Shown here piece after piece: positions 22,386 through 29,676 of a DNA stretch of 64,000 nt. The notes under the pieces were generated by a model that saw nothing but the letters and a program-made list of their open reading frames with translations, was not told the DNA's origin and did no database searches. Position 1 is the first letter of the stretch, and every line of letters begins with the position of its first letter. A program made the translations under genes and the position numbers. Origin of the DNA: Amycolatopsis solani (GTDB lineage: Bacteria > Actinomycetota > Actinomycetes > Mycobacteriales > Pseudonocardiaceae); contig NZ_JAWQJT010000002.1 in NCBI RefSeq assembly GCF_033441515.1, positions 1,054,001 to 1,118,000 of the forward strand, given 5' to 3'.

Positions 22386-22400
22386 CTGACCAATGGTCAG
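22386..22400. promoter_or_regulatory. TetR-type operator between regulator and monooxygenase
   Basis: CTGACCAATGGTCAG is a perfect 15-bp palindrome with central A, 22 bases before the monooxygenase ATG. A related imperfect copy (CTGACCACCGGACAG) lies at about 22355-22369, nearer the TetR start, so the pair could control both directions. Confidence 0.7.
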
Positions 22401-22422
22401 GACCTTGATGGGGGTACACACG

Positions 22423-23559
22423 ATGACCGAGCAGACCGTTTTGATCTCCGGCGCGGGCGTCGCCGGGCCGGCGCTGGCGTACTGGCTGGCCCGCGCGGGC
22501 TTCCGGCCGACCGTGGTCGAGCGCGCCGCCGGGCTGCGTTCGAGCGGCAGTCCGGTCGACGTCCGTGGGCCGGCCGCGCGCGTCGCCGAGCGGATGGGCA
22601 TCACCGCGAAACTGCGCGAGGCGAGCACCGACGCGACGGCGCTGAAGTTCGTCGACGACGCGGGCCGCCGGACCGGCCGCGTCGCGCTGGGCGGCGACGG
22701 CGGCATCGAGCTGCCCCGCACCGACCTCGCGGCGATCCTGCACGAAGCCGCCCGCGCGGACGCCGAGTTCGTCTTCCACGACTCGATCACCGAGCTGCGC
22801 CAGGACGACGGCGGTGTGGACGTCACGTTCGAGCGCGGTGCCCCGCGGCGCTTCGACCTCGTGCTCGGCGCGGACGGGCTGCACTCGAACGTGCGGCGCC
22901 TGGCGTTCGGGCCGGAGCACGCGTTCGTCGAGCACATGGGCGTCTACGTCGCGACGCTGCCGCTGACCGGGCCGCCGGCCGACCCCACGGCGATCGTCAT
23001 GTACAACTCGCCGGGTCGCGCGCTGGCGCTCCACCCGTCACGCGGCCGCGGCATCGCGGCGTTCATGTTCCGCGGCGAGGCCGTGCCGGGGTTCGACCAC
23101 CGCGACTCCGCCCTGCACAAGCGCATGCTCGCCGAGGCGTACGCCGGCGCGGGCTGGCGCGTGCCGGAACTGCTGGAGCGCGTGCGCGAGGCGGACGACC
23201 TGTACCTGGACTCGGTGAGCCGGGTCCGGATGGACCGCTGGGCGTCGGGCCGCATCGCGCTCGCCGGCGACGCGGCCTCGTGCGTCTCCCTCTTCGGCGA
23301 CGGTTCGACGCTGGCGATGGCGGGCGCGTACACCCTGGCCGAGGAGCTGCGCCGGACCCCGGCCGACGCGGCGGCGGCGTTCCGCCGGTACGAGGACCGG
23401 CACCGGAAGCTGGTGGAACCCAAGCAGCGCACCGTTTCCACGGCCGCGGCCCTGCTGATCCCGGCGACGCGGGGCGGCCTCGCGGCCCGCAACTTCGCCA
23501 CGCGGCTGCTACCACTGGTCACCGCCGCCCGGCGGCTCACCCCGTCCCACGCTTCCTGA
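22423..23559 (+). CDS. FAD-dependent monooxygenase (aromatic hydroxylase type)
   Basis: A 378-aa class A flavoprotein monooxygenase. The N-terminal dinucleotide fold LISGAGVAGPALAYWLARAG binds FAD, VLGADGLHSNVRR matches the DG motif near residue 150, and GRIALAGDAASC with FGDGSTLAMAGAYTL is the GD motif near 280. This group hydroxylates aromatic or polyketide-like substrates, including antibiotics such as tetracyclines and rifamycins, using NAD(P)H and O2. The substrate here is unknown. The ATG at 22423 is chosen; ATGs at 22408 and 22393 are in frame but overlap the operator. The divergent TetR regulator and operator suggest induction by a small molecule, as in detoxification. Confidence 0.87.
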   Translation: MTEQTVLISGAGVAGPALAYWLARAGFRPTVVERAAGLRSSGSPVDVRGPAARVAERMGITAKLREASTDATALKFVDDAGRRTGRVALGGDGGIELPRTDLAAILHEAARADAEFVFHDSITELRQDDGGVDVTFERGAPRRFDLVLGADGLHSNVRRLAFGPEHAFVEHMGVYVATLPLTGPPADPTAIVMYNSPGRALALHPSRGRGIAAFMFRGEAVPGFDHRDSALHKRMLAEAYAGAGWRVPELLERVREADDLYLDSVSRVRMDRWASGRIALAGDAASCVSLFGDGSTLAMAGAYTLAEELRRTPADAAAAFRRYEDRHRKLVEPKQRTVSTAAALLIPATRGGLAARNFATRLLPLVTAARRLTPSHAS

Positions 23560-23568
23560 CCCAAGCGC

Positions 23569-23670
23569 CCCAATGTGGCATTGGGTGCGTTGAGTCAGCA
23601 CTGCGGCGCGGAGCGCCTCCGTTGAGGGTGGCGGCGGGGGCATGGACGGAGCACCCAACGCCACATTGGG
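23569..23670. repeat. dispersed palindromic repeat between convergent genes
   Basis: Inverted arms at 23569-23588 and 23651-23670 (CCCAATGTGGCATTGGGTGC with one mismatch) are separated by 62 bases. The core is the same AATGTGGC element that is embedded in the large PKS gene at 7158-7246. It sits between the monooxygenase stop and the convergent Nudix stop, so it may act as a bidirectional terminator. Confidence 0.85.
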
Positions 23671-23689
23671 TGCGCTGGTCGCCCCAGCG

Positions 23690-24367
23690 TCACGTCCGCA
23701 GCATCGGCGGGTACAGCAGCTCCGCCTTCCCCCGCCGGTACAGCTGGGCCGGGCGGCCGCCGTCGCGGGTGGTCGTGCGGCCGGTCGGGGACAGCAGGCC
23801 CTCGGTTCCCGTGACCTTGCGGTGGAAGTTGCGCGGGTCCAGCCGCGTGTCCCAGACCAGCTCGTACACCCGCCGCAGCTCCGCCACCGTGAACTCCGGG
23901 GCGCAGAACGCCGTGGCCAGCGGTGAGTACTCCAGCTTCGCGCGCGCACGCTCGAGACCGTCGGCCAGGATGCGGTCGTGGTCGAACGCCAGCCGCTCGG
24001 CCGCCAGCGAGCGGACCGGCGCCCAGCGGGCCTCGGCCGCGTCCGTGCCGGCGGACGGCGCCGGCAGGTCCGGCGCCAGCGCGAGGTAGGCGATCGTGAC
24101 GACCCGCAGGCGCGGGTCGCGGCCCGGTGCCCCGTAGCCGGCCAGCTGTTCGATGTGGACGGTCCCCGGCGCCAGTCCCGTCTCCTCCGCCAGCTCCCGC
24201 CGCGCCGCGTCCGAAAGGTCCTCGTCGGCCCGGACGAACCCGCCCGGCAGTGCCCACTCTCCTTCGTGCGGTGCGACTCCGCGCCGCACCACCAGCGCGC
24301 ACAGCTCGCCCCCGGTCAGGGTGAGCACGACGAGGTCGACGGTGACGGCGAACGGAGGGTGACCCAT
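23690..24367 (-). CDS. nrtR: NrtR-type Nudix transcriptional regulator
   Basis: A 225-aa protein with an N-terminal Nudix domain. The Nudix box (GGFVRADEDL through RRELAEETGL, about residues 42-65) keeps G-x5-E-x7-REL-x-EE-x-G, so catalytic residues are intact. Residues 150-225 form a winged helix (FTVAELRRVYELVW, then FHRKVTGTEGLL) as in NrtR, the ADP-ribose-sensing regulator of NAD metabolism. Two inverted repeats with TCGTCA half-sites lie between it and the divergent SPFH/NAD-kinase-like operon, which fits NAD-linked control. Many NrtR proteins have a degenerate Nudix box, so hydrolase activity cannot be decided here. Confidence 0.85.
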   Translation of the reverse strand: MGHPPFAVTVDLVVLTLTGGELCALVVRRGVAPHEGEWALPGGFVRADEDLSDAARRELAEETGLAPGTVHIEQLAGYGAPGRDPRLRVVTIAYLALAPDLPAPSAGTDAAEARWAPVRSLAAERLAFDHDRILADGLERARAKLEYSPLATAFCAPEFTVAELRRVYELVWDTRLDPRNFHRKVTGTEGLLSPTGRTTTRDGGRPAQLYRRGKAELLYPPMLRT

Positions 24368-24382
24368 GCCACCACCCTACCT

Positions 24383-24407
24383 CTTAATCGTCATCTTGAC
24401 GATTAAG
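24383..24407. promoter_or_regulatory. candidate NrtR operator 1
   Basis: CTTAATCGTCA and TGACGATTAAG form a perfect 11-bp inverted repeat with a 3-bp spacer, 16 bases upstream of the Nudix regulator start. It is AT-rich against a GC-rich background and shares the ATCGTC core with the second box. Confidence 0.8.
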
Positions 24408-24419
24408 GGCTCGACCCCA

Positions 24420-24438
24420 TATCGTCATCACGACGATA
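24420..24438. promoter_or_regulatory. candidate NrtR operator 2
   Basis: TATCGTC-ATCAC-GACGATA is a perfect 7-bp inverted repeat with a 5-bp spacer, 13 bases before the SPFH gene. Together with the first box it covers the divergent promoter region. Confidence 0.75.
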
Positions 24439-24450
24439 AGAGGAGGGCCC

Positions 24451-25452
24451 ATGGCCGACATCGACCGCCGCTTCGGGTTCCGGCACCTGCGGGGCGCCCC
24501 GACCGTGCACATCCGCCACTTCCGCCGCGGCAAGCTCGCGCACGACGGCGTGGGGCTGTCGTTCTGGTACCGGCCGCTCACCGCGGTCATCTCGGAGGTG
24601 CCCGTCGACGACCGCGAACTGCCGCTGCTGTTCCACGCCCGCACGGCCGACTACCAGGACGTCACCGTCCAGCTCGCGCTGACGTTCCGGATCGAGGACC
24701 CGGCGCTGGCCGCGCAGCGGATCGACTTCTCCGTCGACCCGGGCACGGGCCGCTGGCGGGGTGATCCCCTCGCCCAGATCAGCGGGCTGCTCACCGAGAA
24801 CGTCCAGCAGTACGCCGTCGAGGTCCTGACGCGCACGCCGCTGGAAATCGCGCTGGTCGACGGCGTGAGCGCGGTCCGTGACCGGATCCGCGCCGGGCTC
24901 GCCGAGGGCGACACCCGGCTCGCGCAGACCGGCTCGGCCGTCGTCGACGTCCGCGTCGTCGCCATCCGCGCCGAGCCGGAGGTCGAGAAGGCGCTGCAGA
25001 CGACCGCACGCGAAAAGGTCCAGCAGGAGGCCGACCGGGCGACCTACGAGCGGCGCGCCCTCGCCGTCGAACGCGAACGCGCGATCGGCGAAAACGAGCT
25101 GCAGAACCAGATCGAGCTGGCCCGGCGCGAGGAGCAGCTGCTCACCCAGCGCGGCGCGAACGCCCGGCGGCAGGCCGAGGAAGCCGCCGCGGCCAGCCGG
25201 ATCGAGACCGAGGCGCAGGCGTCGCGCAAGGAACGCCTGACGCAGGTCGAAGCCGACGGCAAGCGGGCGCTCGGCGAGGCCGAGGCGGCGGGCGAGGCCG
25301 CGCGGCTGGCCGCGTACCGCGACCTGCCGGAAGGCGTGCTCACCGGGCTGGCGCTCAAGGAACTGGCCGGGAACCTGCCGAAGATCGACAGCCTCACGGT
25401 GACCCCGGACCTGCTCGCCCCGCTGCTGACCAAGCTCGGCGTCCGGTCGTGA
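24451..25452 (+). CDS. SPFH/band-7 domain protein
   Basis: A 333-aa SPFH (stomatin/prohibitin/flotillin) family protein. The SPFH domain covers roughly residues 25-190 ([20 protein letters not shown], then [17 protein letters not shown]). A long charged coiled coil rich in Glu, Arg and Ala follows (about 185-295), then a short C-terminal tail. There is no N-terminal transmembrane helix or signal peptide, unlike typical flotillins, so membrane association, if any, would be peripheral. The ATG has a strong AGAGGAGG site. It overlaps the following NAD-kinase-like gene by four bases, and its promoter carries the candidate NrtR boxes. Confidence 0.87.
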   Translation: MADIDRRFGFRHLRGAPTVHIRHFRRGKLAHDGVGLSFWYRPLTAVISEVPVDDRELPLLFHARTADYQDVTVQLALTFRIEDPALAAQRIDFSVDPGTGRWRGDPLAQISGLLTENVQQYAVEVLTRTPLEIALVDGVSAVRDRIRAGLAEGDTRLAQTGSAVVDVRVVAIRAEPEVEKALQTTAREKVQQEADRATYERRALAVERERAIGENELQNQIELARREEQLLTQRGANARRQAEEAAAASRIETEAQASRKERLTQVEADGKRALGEAEAAGEAARLAAYRDLPEGVLTGLALKELAGNLPKIDSLTVTPDLLAPLLTKLGVRS

Positions 25453-26318
25453 GCCTCGCCCCGCGCGTCGTGCTGGTGCACCGGCGCACCGAACTCGACG
25501 AACTGCTGGCGCGGCACGGCACGCGCGGCCAGGCGGAGTTCTTCCTGCGCACGCGCGGCCGCGACCTCGCCGAGGTGACCGGCGCGGACGCCGCCCTGCG
25601 TGCCGCGCTGAAGACGGCGTCGGCGGCCATTCCCCTGGACTGGCGCCGCGGCGAGGTCGAACGCGCGGACCTCGACCGGTTCCTGTTCACGCCGGAGGAC
25701 ATCGTCGTCGTGGTCGGCCAGGACGGGCTGATCGCCAACGTGGCCAAGTACCTCGACGGGCAGCCGGTGATCGGGGTGGCGCCGGCGCGGCCCGGCGTCC
25801 TCGTCAAGCACCCGCCGGCCGCGGTGGCGGATCTCGTGCGGGGCACCGGGGACGTCGAGCACCGGACGATGGCGGAGCTCACCGCCGACGACGGGCAGCG
25901 GCTGCTGGCGCTCAACGAGATCTACCTCGGGCACGCCGGGCACCAGACGGCCCGCTACCGGCTGGGGGTCGGTGGCGGGCCGCGGGAACGCCAGGCGTCG
26001 TCGGGGATCCTCGTCGGGACCGGCACCGGGGCGACCGGCTGGTGCGGCTCGGTGTGGCGCGAACGCCACAGCGGGCTGCGCCTGCCCGGCCCCGGCGAGG
26101 CCCGGCTGGTCTGGTTCGTGCGGGAAGCCTGGCCGTCGCCCTCGACCGGCACCGAGCACACCGAGGGCGAGCTGACCGGGACGCCGCTGACCGTGGAGGT
26201 CGAATCCGACCGCCTGGTCGCGTTCGGCGACGGCCTCGAAGCCGACACGGTCGCCCTCACCCGGGGCCAGACCGCCACGTTCGTCCCGGCCGCGAAGACC
26301 GTGCGGCTGGTGCGGTGA
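25449..26318 (+). CDS. NAD-kinase-like protein with altered GGDG motif
   Basis: A 289-aa protein resembling the ATP-NAD kinase fold. [18 protein letters not shown] (Gly90-Gln91-Asp92-Gly93) aligns with the GGDG nucleotide motif, [11 protein letters not shown] with the GIN-x-G-x-LGFL strand, LNEIYLG with the NE/D-binding segment, and [15 protein letters not shown] with the conserved DG-x-TPTGSTAY motif. The GGDG motif is altered to GQDG, so kinase activity with ATP may be changed or lost. The GTG start overlaps the SPFH stop by four bases. Control by a divergent NrtR-type regulator makes a role in NAD(P) metabolism or sensing plausible. The family call is by motif only. Confidence 0.72.
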   Translation: MSLAPRVVLVHRRTELDELLARHGTRGQAEFFLRTRGRDLAEVTGADAALRAALKTASAAIPLDWRRGEVERADLDRFLFTPEDIVVVVGQDGLIANVAKYLDGQPVIGVAPARPGVLVKHPPAAVADLVRGTGDVEHRTMAELTADDGQRLLALNEIYLGHAGHQTARYRLGVGGGPRERQASSGILVGTGTGATGWCGSVWRERHSGLRLPGPGEARLVWFVREAWPSPSTGTEHTEGELTGTPLTVEVESDRLVAFGDGLEADTVALTRGQTATFVPAAKTVRLVR

Positions 26319-26359
26319 CCGCCGGTCCGGCACACCGAGGGGGCGTGCCGGACCGGCGG
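26319..26359. terminator. hairpin between convergent genes
   Basis: A perfect 15-bp stem (CCGCCGGTCCGGCAC at 26319-26333 with its complement at 26345-26359) and an 11-nt loop lie between the convergent NAD-kinase-like and GH15 genes. There is no U-tract, as usual in GC-rich actinobacteria. It could stop transcription from both sides. Confidence 0.75.
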
Positions 26360-26362
26360 ATC

Positions 26363-28585
26363 TCACGTGCCGTAGCGGGTTTTGACGATCGACGGCGTGT
26401 CGAGGTTGCGGCCCGCGTCCATGCTCTGGGCCAGCCGGAGGTACTGCCCTTCGGCCCACATCAGCGGACCGGCGCTGCCGGTCGGGCGGCCGAGCCCGAA
26501 GCACCCGACGTCACCGCGGTCCCAGACCTGTTCGGGCACGAAGTACCCGTCGTTGGCCGAATCCGCCATCGACTTGAGGTACACCGCGGCCGAGCGGCCG
26601 TTGGCCAGTTCGTACTGGCCGCGCTCCCCCGACAGCACCGGCCACAGCCGCCCGAACCGCTGGCTCCCGCCGGCCGGCCACCCGTTGCAGGTCGCGGTGC
26701 TCTCGCCGTAGTTGTCGTGCGGGTAGCGGTGGAAGTAGACGTCGCCGTTGGGCAGCGTCACCTGCATCGCCGAGTTGCCGTCGGACGCCGCCGCGGTCGG
26801 GGCGAGCGAGTTCGCGATCGTGGCGTCCCCGGCCGGGCGGATCCCGAGCCGCACGAGGTCGAGGAAGCCGAAGTCGGTCACGTCGTGTTCGTAGAAGCAG
26901 CCTTCGTCGAAGCAGATCGTCGCGCCGTCGTTGGGGTTGCCGGCGCGGTCGAGTCGTTCGTAGTAGGTGTGGCCGCCCCAGTAGCCGGACGTCGTCACCG
27001 TCCAGCCGGCCAGGGAATTGCGCCAGGAGTCCGCTGTGGACTCCCACGAGGACGCGCTCGCGGTGTCGCCGTTGGCCCGGGCGATGGCCCCCGCGGCGAT
27101 CAGCCCGGCGACCTCGGCCGCCACCGACGACGGCGACTTGCCGTACTGCTCCTCCCACCGTTCGGTGGTGTCGGGGCCGGTCGCGACGATGTGGTTCGCG
27201 GTCGTCTTGACCTTGGCGTAGGTCGAGCTGTCGGTGAGGCCGGTCAGCCAGGCGAGCAGGATGGCGTCGGCGTCCTGGTCGAGCTGTTCGCAGCAGCCGA
27301 GCTGCTGGGCGCTCGCGCCGGCGACGCCGGAAACGGGGCTGTAGCGCGGGAACGAGCCGGCCGGGTAGGTCGTGCCGTCGCCCGCGGTCGGGCTGCCGAT
27401 CCACTGGGAGTTCCAGAGGAACTGCGCCATTCGCTTGGCCTGCGCGCTGTCGCCGGCGGCCAGCAGGCCGGTCGCCTGCTGGTAGAGGTCGCGGCCCCAG
27501 ACGCGGTGGTAGCCGTCGTTGAGGTGATCGCCGTTGGTGAAGTTGCCCCACGGCGTCGCCAGGCCCGCGACGCTCGCGCCCGGGTGCTGCTTGTCCTCGG
27601 CGGTCTTCAGGGCCATCGCGGCGACGTAGTACGCGCGCCGCCGTTGCGTGTCCCCGGAAACGCTCGCCGGGGCGGGCTTCAGGCCGGCGACGTAGGAGTT
27701 CCAGCCACCGCGGTAGGACGCCGAGACGCTGGAGAACCCGCTGCCCAGCGACCCGCTCGCCGCCGAGGACGCGGCGGCCGAGGTGGCGCCGAAACCGAGT
27801 GCGACGGTGAAGGTCGTGTCCGCGCCGACCGGGATCTGACCGCATTGGACGACGTTGCCGGTGCCGGAGACGTTGTCGAACTGGTTGGTCAGGTTCTTGT
27901 CGGCCCGCAGGTCGGCCAGGCAGTCGCTGGCCGCGCCGGCGTAGCCGTTGTCGTGCGCGGTGAAGCCGGTCGAGACGCGCAAGGCTTGCACGACGGTGGT
28001 GGAACTGCCGCCGAACAGCGTCTCGGTGCCGCTCGCCAGCAGGCCGCTGCCGTCCCACCACGCGTTGTCGTTCGCGCCGCCGCCCGCCATCGACGGGTTG
28101 GCCAGCAGGTACAGCCGGTAGCTGCCGCCGTCGAGCGACTGGAACCGCGTCCTGGTGACCAGCGTCGAGCGGGCCGGGTCGGTCACGTAGTCGGTGGTGA
28201 TCCGGTACTTCCCGCTCTTGGCGGTGTTGGTGACGGTGTACTGCAGCGCCTTCTCGTCGGGCATGGTGACGACGTGGTTCGTGTTGTCGCGTTCCAGGTC
28301 GACGAAGGTCGAACCGTCGGTGACGACGAACTGCATGTCCTGGGTGTTCGGGACGTCGGCGCGGGGGTAGAAGACCTCGGAGGTCACGCCGTCGGCGACG
28401 GTGAACCACACCGGGCTGCCGGCCGTAGTCGAGGTGCCCAGCGCGGACTTGTTGCCGGTCGCCCAGGACGCGCCGCCACCGCAGCAGTCGGTCGCGGTGC
28501 CGCTCGCCAGAGCCGTGCCCTGACCGAGCCCGGCGAGCAGCACTGCCACTCCGGCGCAGGCCAGAACCGCTTTCCACCTGATCAT
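26363..28585 (-). CDS. secreted GH15 glucan glucohydrolase (glucodextranase/glucoamylase-like)
   Basis: A 740-aa exported enzyme. The N-terminus (MIRWK, a hydrophobic core and ALA-S near residue 28) is a Sec signal peptide. An N-terminal beta-sandwich domain typical of bacterial GH15 enzymes spans about 30-300. The (alpha/alpha)6 barrel follows, with GYHRVWGRDLYQQATGLL near 380, EQLDQDADAILLAW near 445 (candidate general acid) and LMWAEGQYLRLAQS near 715 (candidate general base). It would release glucose from the ends of dextran, starch or related glucans. It lacks the extra C-terminal domains of long glucodextranases. It is divergent from a TetR gene, and an AT-rich inverted repeat lies just upstream. 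Confidence 0.9.
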   Translation of the reverse strand: MIRWKAVLACAGVAVLLAGLGQGTALASGTATDCCGGGASWATGNKSALGTSTTAGSPVWFTVADGVTSEVFYPRADVPNTQDMQFVVTDGSTFVDLERDNTNHVVTMPDEKALQYTVTNTAKSGKYRITTDYVTDPARSTLVTRTRFQSLDGGSYRLYLLANPSMAGGGANDNAWWDGSGLLASGTETLFGGSSTTVVQALRVSTGFTAHDNGYAGAASDCLADLRADKNLTNQFDNVSGTGNVVQCGQIPVGADTTFTVALGFGATSAAASSAASGSLGSGFSSVSASYRGGWNSYVAGLKPAPASVSGDTQRRRAYYVAAMALKTAEDKQHPGASVAGLATPWGNFTNGDHLNDGYHRVWGRDLYQQATGLLAAGDSAQAKRMAQFLWNSQWIGSPTAGDGTTYPAGSFPRYSPVSGVAGASAQQLGCCEQLDQDADAILLAWLTGLTDSSTYAKVKTTANHIVATGPDTTERWEEQYGKSPSSVAAEVAGLIAAGAIARANGDTASASSWESTADSWRNSLAGWTVTTSGYWGGHTYYERLDRAGNPNDGATICFDEGCFYEHDVTDFGFLDLVRLGIRPAGDATIANSLAPTAAASDGNSAMQVTLPNGDVYFHRYPHDNYGESTATCNGWPAGGSQRFGRLWPVLSGERGQYELANGRSAAVYLKSMADSANDGYFVPEQVWDRGDVGCFGLGRPTGSAGPLMWAEGQYLRLAQSMDAGRNLDTPSIVKTRYGT

Positions 28586-28611
28586 TTACGACCTCCGACG
28601 GCGTTGTCGTT

Positions 28612-28636
28612 AATATGTTGTGGGCCGCAACATATT
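28612..28636. promoter_or_regulatory. inverted repeat upstream of GH15 gene
   Basis: AATATGTTG and CAACATATT form a perfect 9-bp inverted repeat with a 7-bp spacer, 27 bases upstream of the GH15 start. It is strikingly AT-rich for this genome and may serve as an operator overlapping the promoter. The binding protein is unknown; the divergent TetR is one candidate. Confidence 0.65.
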
Positions 28637-28746
28637 GAGCCACCGCGTGGTGACAAGCAATGTCCGATCGGACTGAACCGATCCAGCCCTCCACCGGACG
28701 GCTCAGCACGGACGGGCGCTACCGGAGATTTGTTACCATTGGAACC

Positions 28747-29454
28747 ATGGTGACGAAGACGGCGGTCAGCCCCGCGGCGGAGACCCGCGAGCGGATCCTC
28801 AAGGCGGCGGCCGCGCTGCTGGTGGCGGAGGGCCGCGACGGCCTCTCGACCCGCGCGGTCAGCGCGGCGGCCGGCGTCCAGCCCCCGGCGCTGTACCGGC
28901 TCTTCGGCGACAAGGACGGCCTGCTCGACGCGGTCGCGGCGTACGGGTTCGACGAGTACCTGACCGACAAGCGCGCGCTGGGCTCGACCGGCGACCCGGT
29001 CGAGGACCTCCGGCGCGGCTGGGACCTGCACCAGGAGTTCGGGCTGTCCCGCCCGGAGTTCTACGTGCTCATGTACGGCGACGCCCGCGCGGGCCGCACC
29101 TCGCCCGCCGCCCGCGAGGCCGAAGGGATGCTGCGCGAGATCCTCGAGCGCGTCGCGGCCGCGGGCCGGCTGCGGGTGAGCGTCGAGCGCGCGGCCCGGC
29201 TGGTCCACGCGACGGGCATGGGTGTCGTGCTGTCGCTGATCGCGACTCCGGAACCGGAGCGCGACCTCGACCTTTCGGCGACGGCGCGGGAGACGGTGCT
29301 GAGCCGCATCCTCACCGACGCCGCCGAACCCGCGGGGTCGGCCCTGCCCGAGCGCGCGATCGCCCTGCGCGCGGGATTGCGGGACGCGACCACGCTCACC
29401 GACGCCGAGCGGGTGCTGCTCGCCGAGTGGCTGGACCGCATCGCCGACGCCTGA
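28747..29454 (+). CDS. TetR-family transcriptional regulator
   Basis: A 235-aa TetR-type repressor. Residues 12-60 hold the HTH (RERILKAAAALLVAEGRDGLS, then AAGVQPPALYRLFGDKDGLL), followed by a helical ligand-binding domain. The ATG at 28747 is close to a short imperfect repeat (TTACCAT and ATGGTGA around 28734-28753) that could be an autoregulatory site. It is divergent from the GH15 gene, with 161 bases between the starts. The ligand is unknown. Two large inverted repeats follow the stop codon. Confidence 0.9.
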   Translation: MVTKTAVSPAAETRERILKAAAALLVAEGRDGLSTRAVSAAAGVQPPALYRLFGDKDGLLDAVAAYGFDEYLTDKRALGSTGDPVEDLRRGWDLHQEFGLSRPEFYVLMYGDARAGRTSPAAREAEGMLREILERVAAAGRLRVSVERAARLVHATGMGVVLSLIATPEPERDLDLSATARETVLSRILTDAAEPAGSALPERAIALRAGLRDATTLTDAERVLLAEWLDRIADA

Positions 29455-29476
29455 TCACCGCCACCGCGGGCGCGGA

Positions 29477-29531
29477 GGTCGCGAATGACTCATTCGGGAC
29501 CTCCCACGCCCCGAATGAGTCATTCGCGACC
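29477..29531. repeat. inverted repeat with GAATGACTCATTC core, copy 1
   Basis: Perfect 22-bp arms at 29477-29498 and 29510-29531 flank an 11-nt loop. Each arm contains the near-palindrome GAATGA(C/G)TCATTC. It lies in the convergent gap between the TetR and glycerate kinase genes and could terminate transcription in either direction. Confidence 0.9.
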
Positions 29532-29608
29532 AGCGCAGCGCCCACCTCGGTCCCCCACGCGGGGTAGCCGAGCCGCATCGCCGACCCCGGCCTCCGCCAC
29601 CCCCGCAC

Positions 29609-29661
29609 GTCTTGAATGAGTCATTCAGGACCTCCGACGACCTGAATGACTCATTCAAGAC
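29609..29661. repeat. inverted repeat with GAATGACTCATTC core, copy 2
   Basis: Perfect 21-bp arms at 29609-29629 and 29641-29661 flank an 11-nt loop with the same core and similar loop bases as copy 1. It ends 16 bases from the glycerate kinase stop codon, so it probably terminates the purine/glycerate operon. Confidence 0.9.
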
Positions 29662-29676
29662 ACCGGCGGGCGCCCG

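Noticed and set aside
29477..29661. CRISPR-like repeats
   Set aside because: The units are inverted pairs with short loops, not direct repeats with unique spacers, and no cas gene is nearby.
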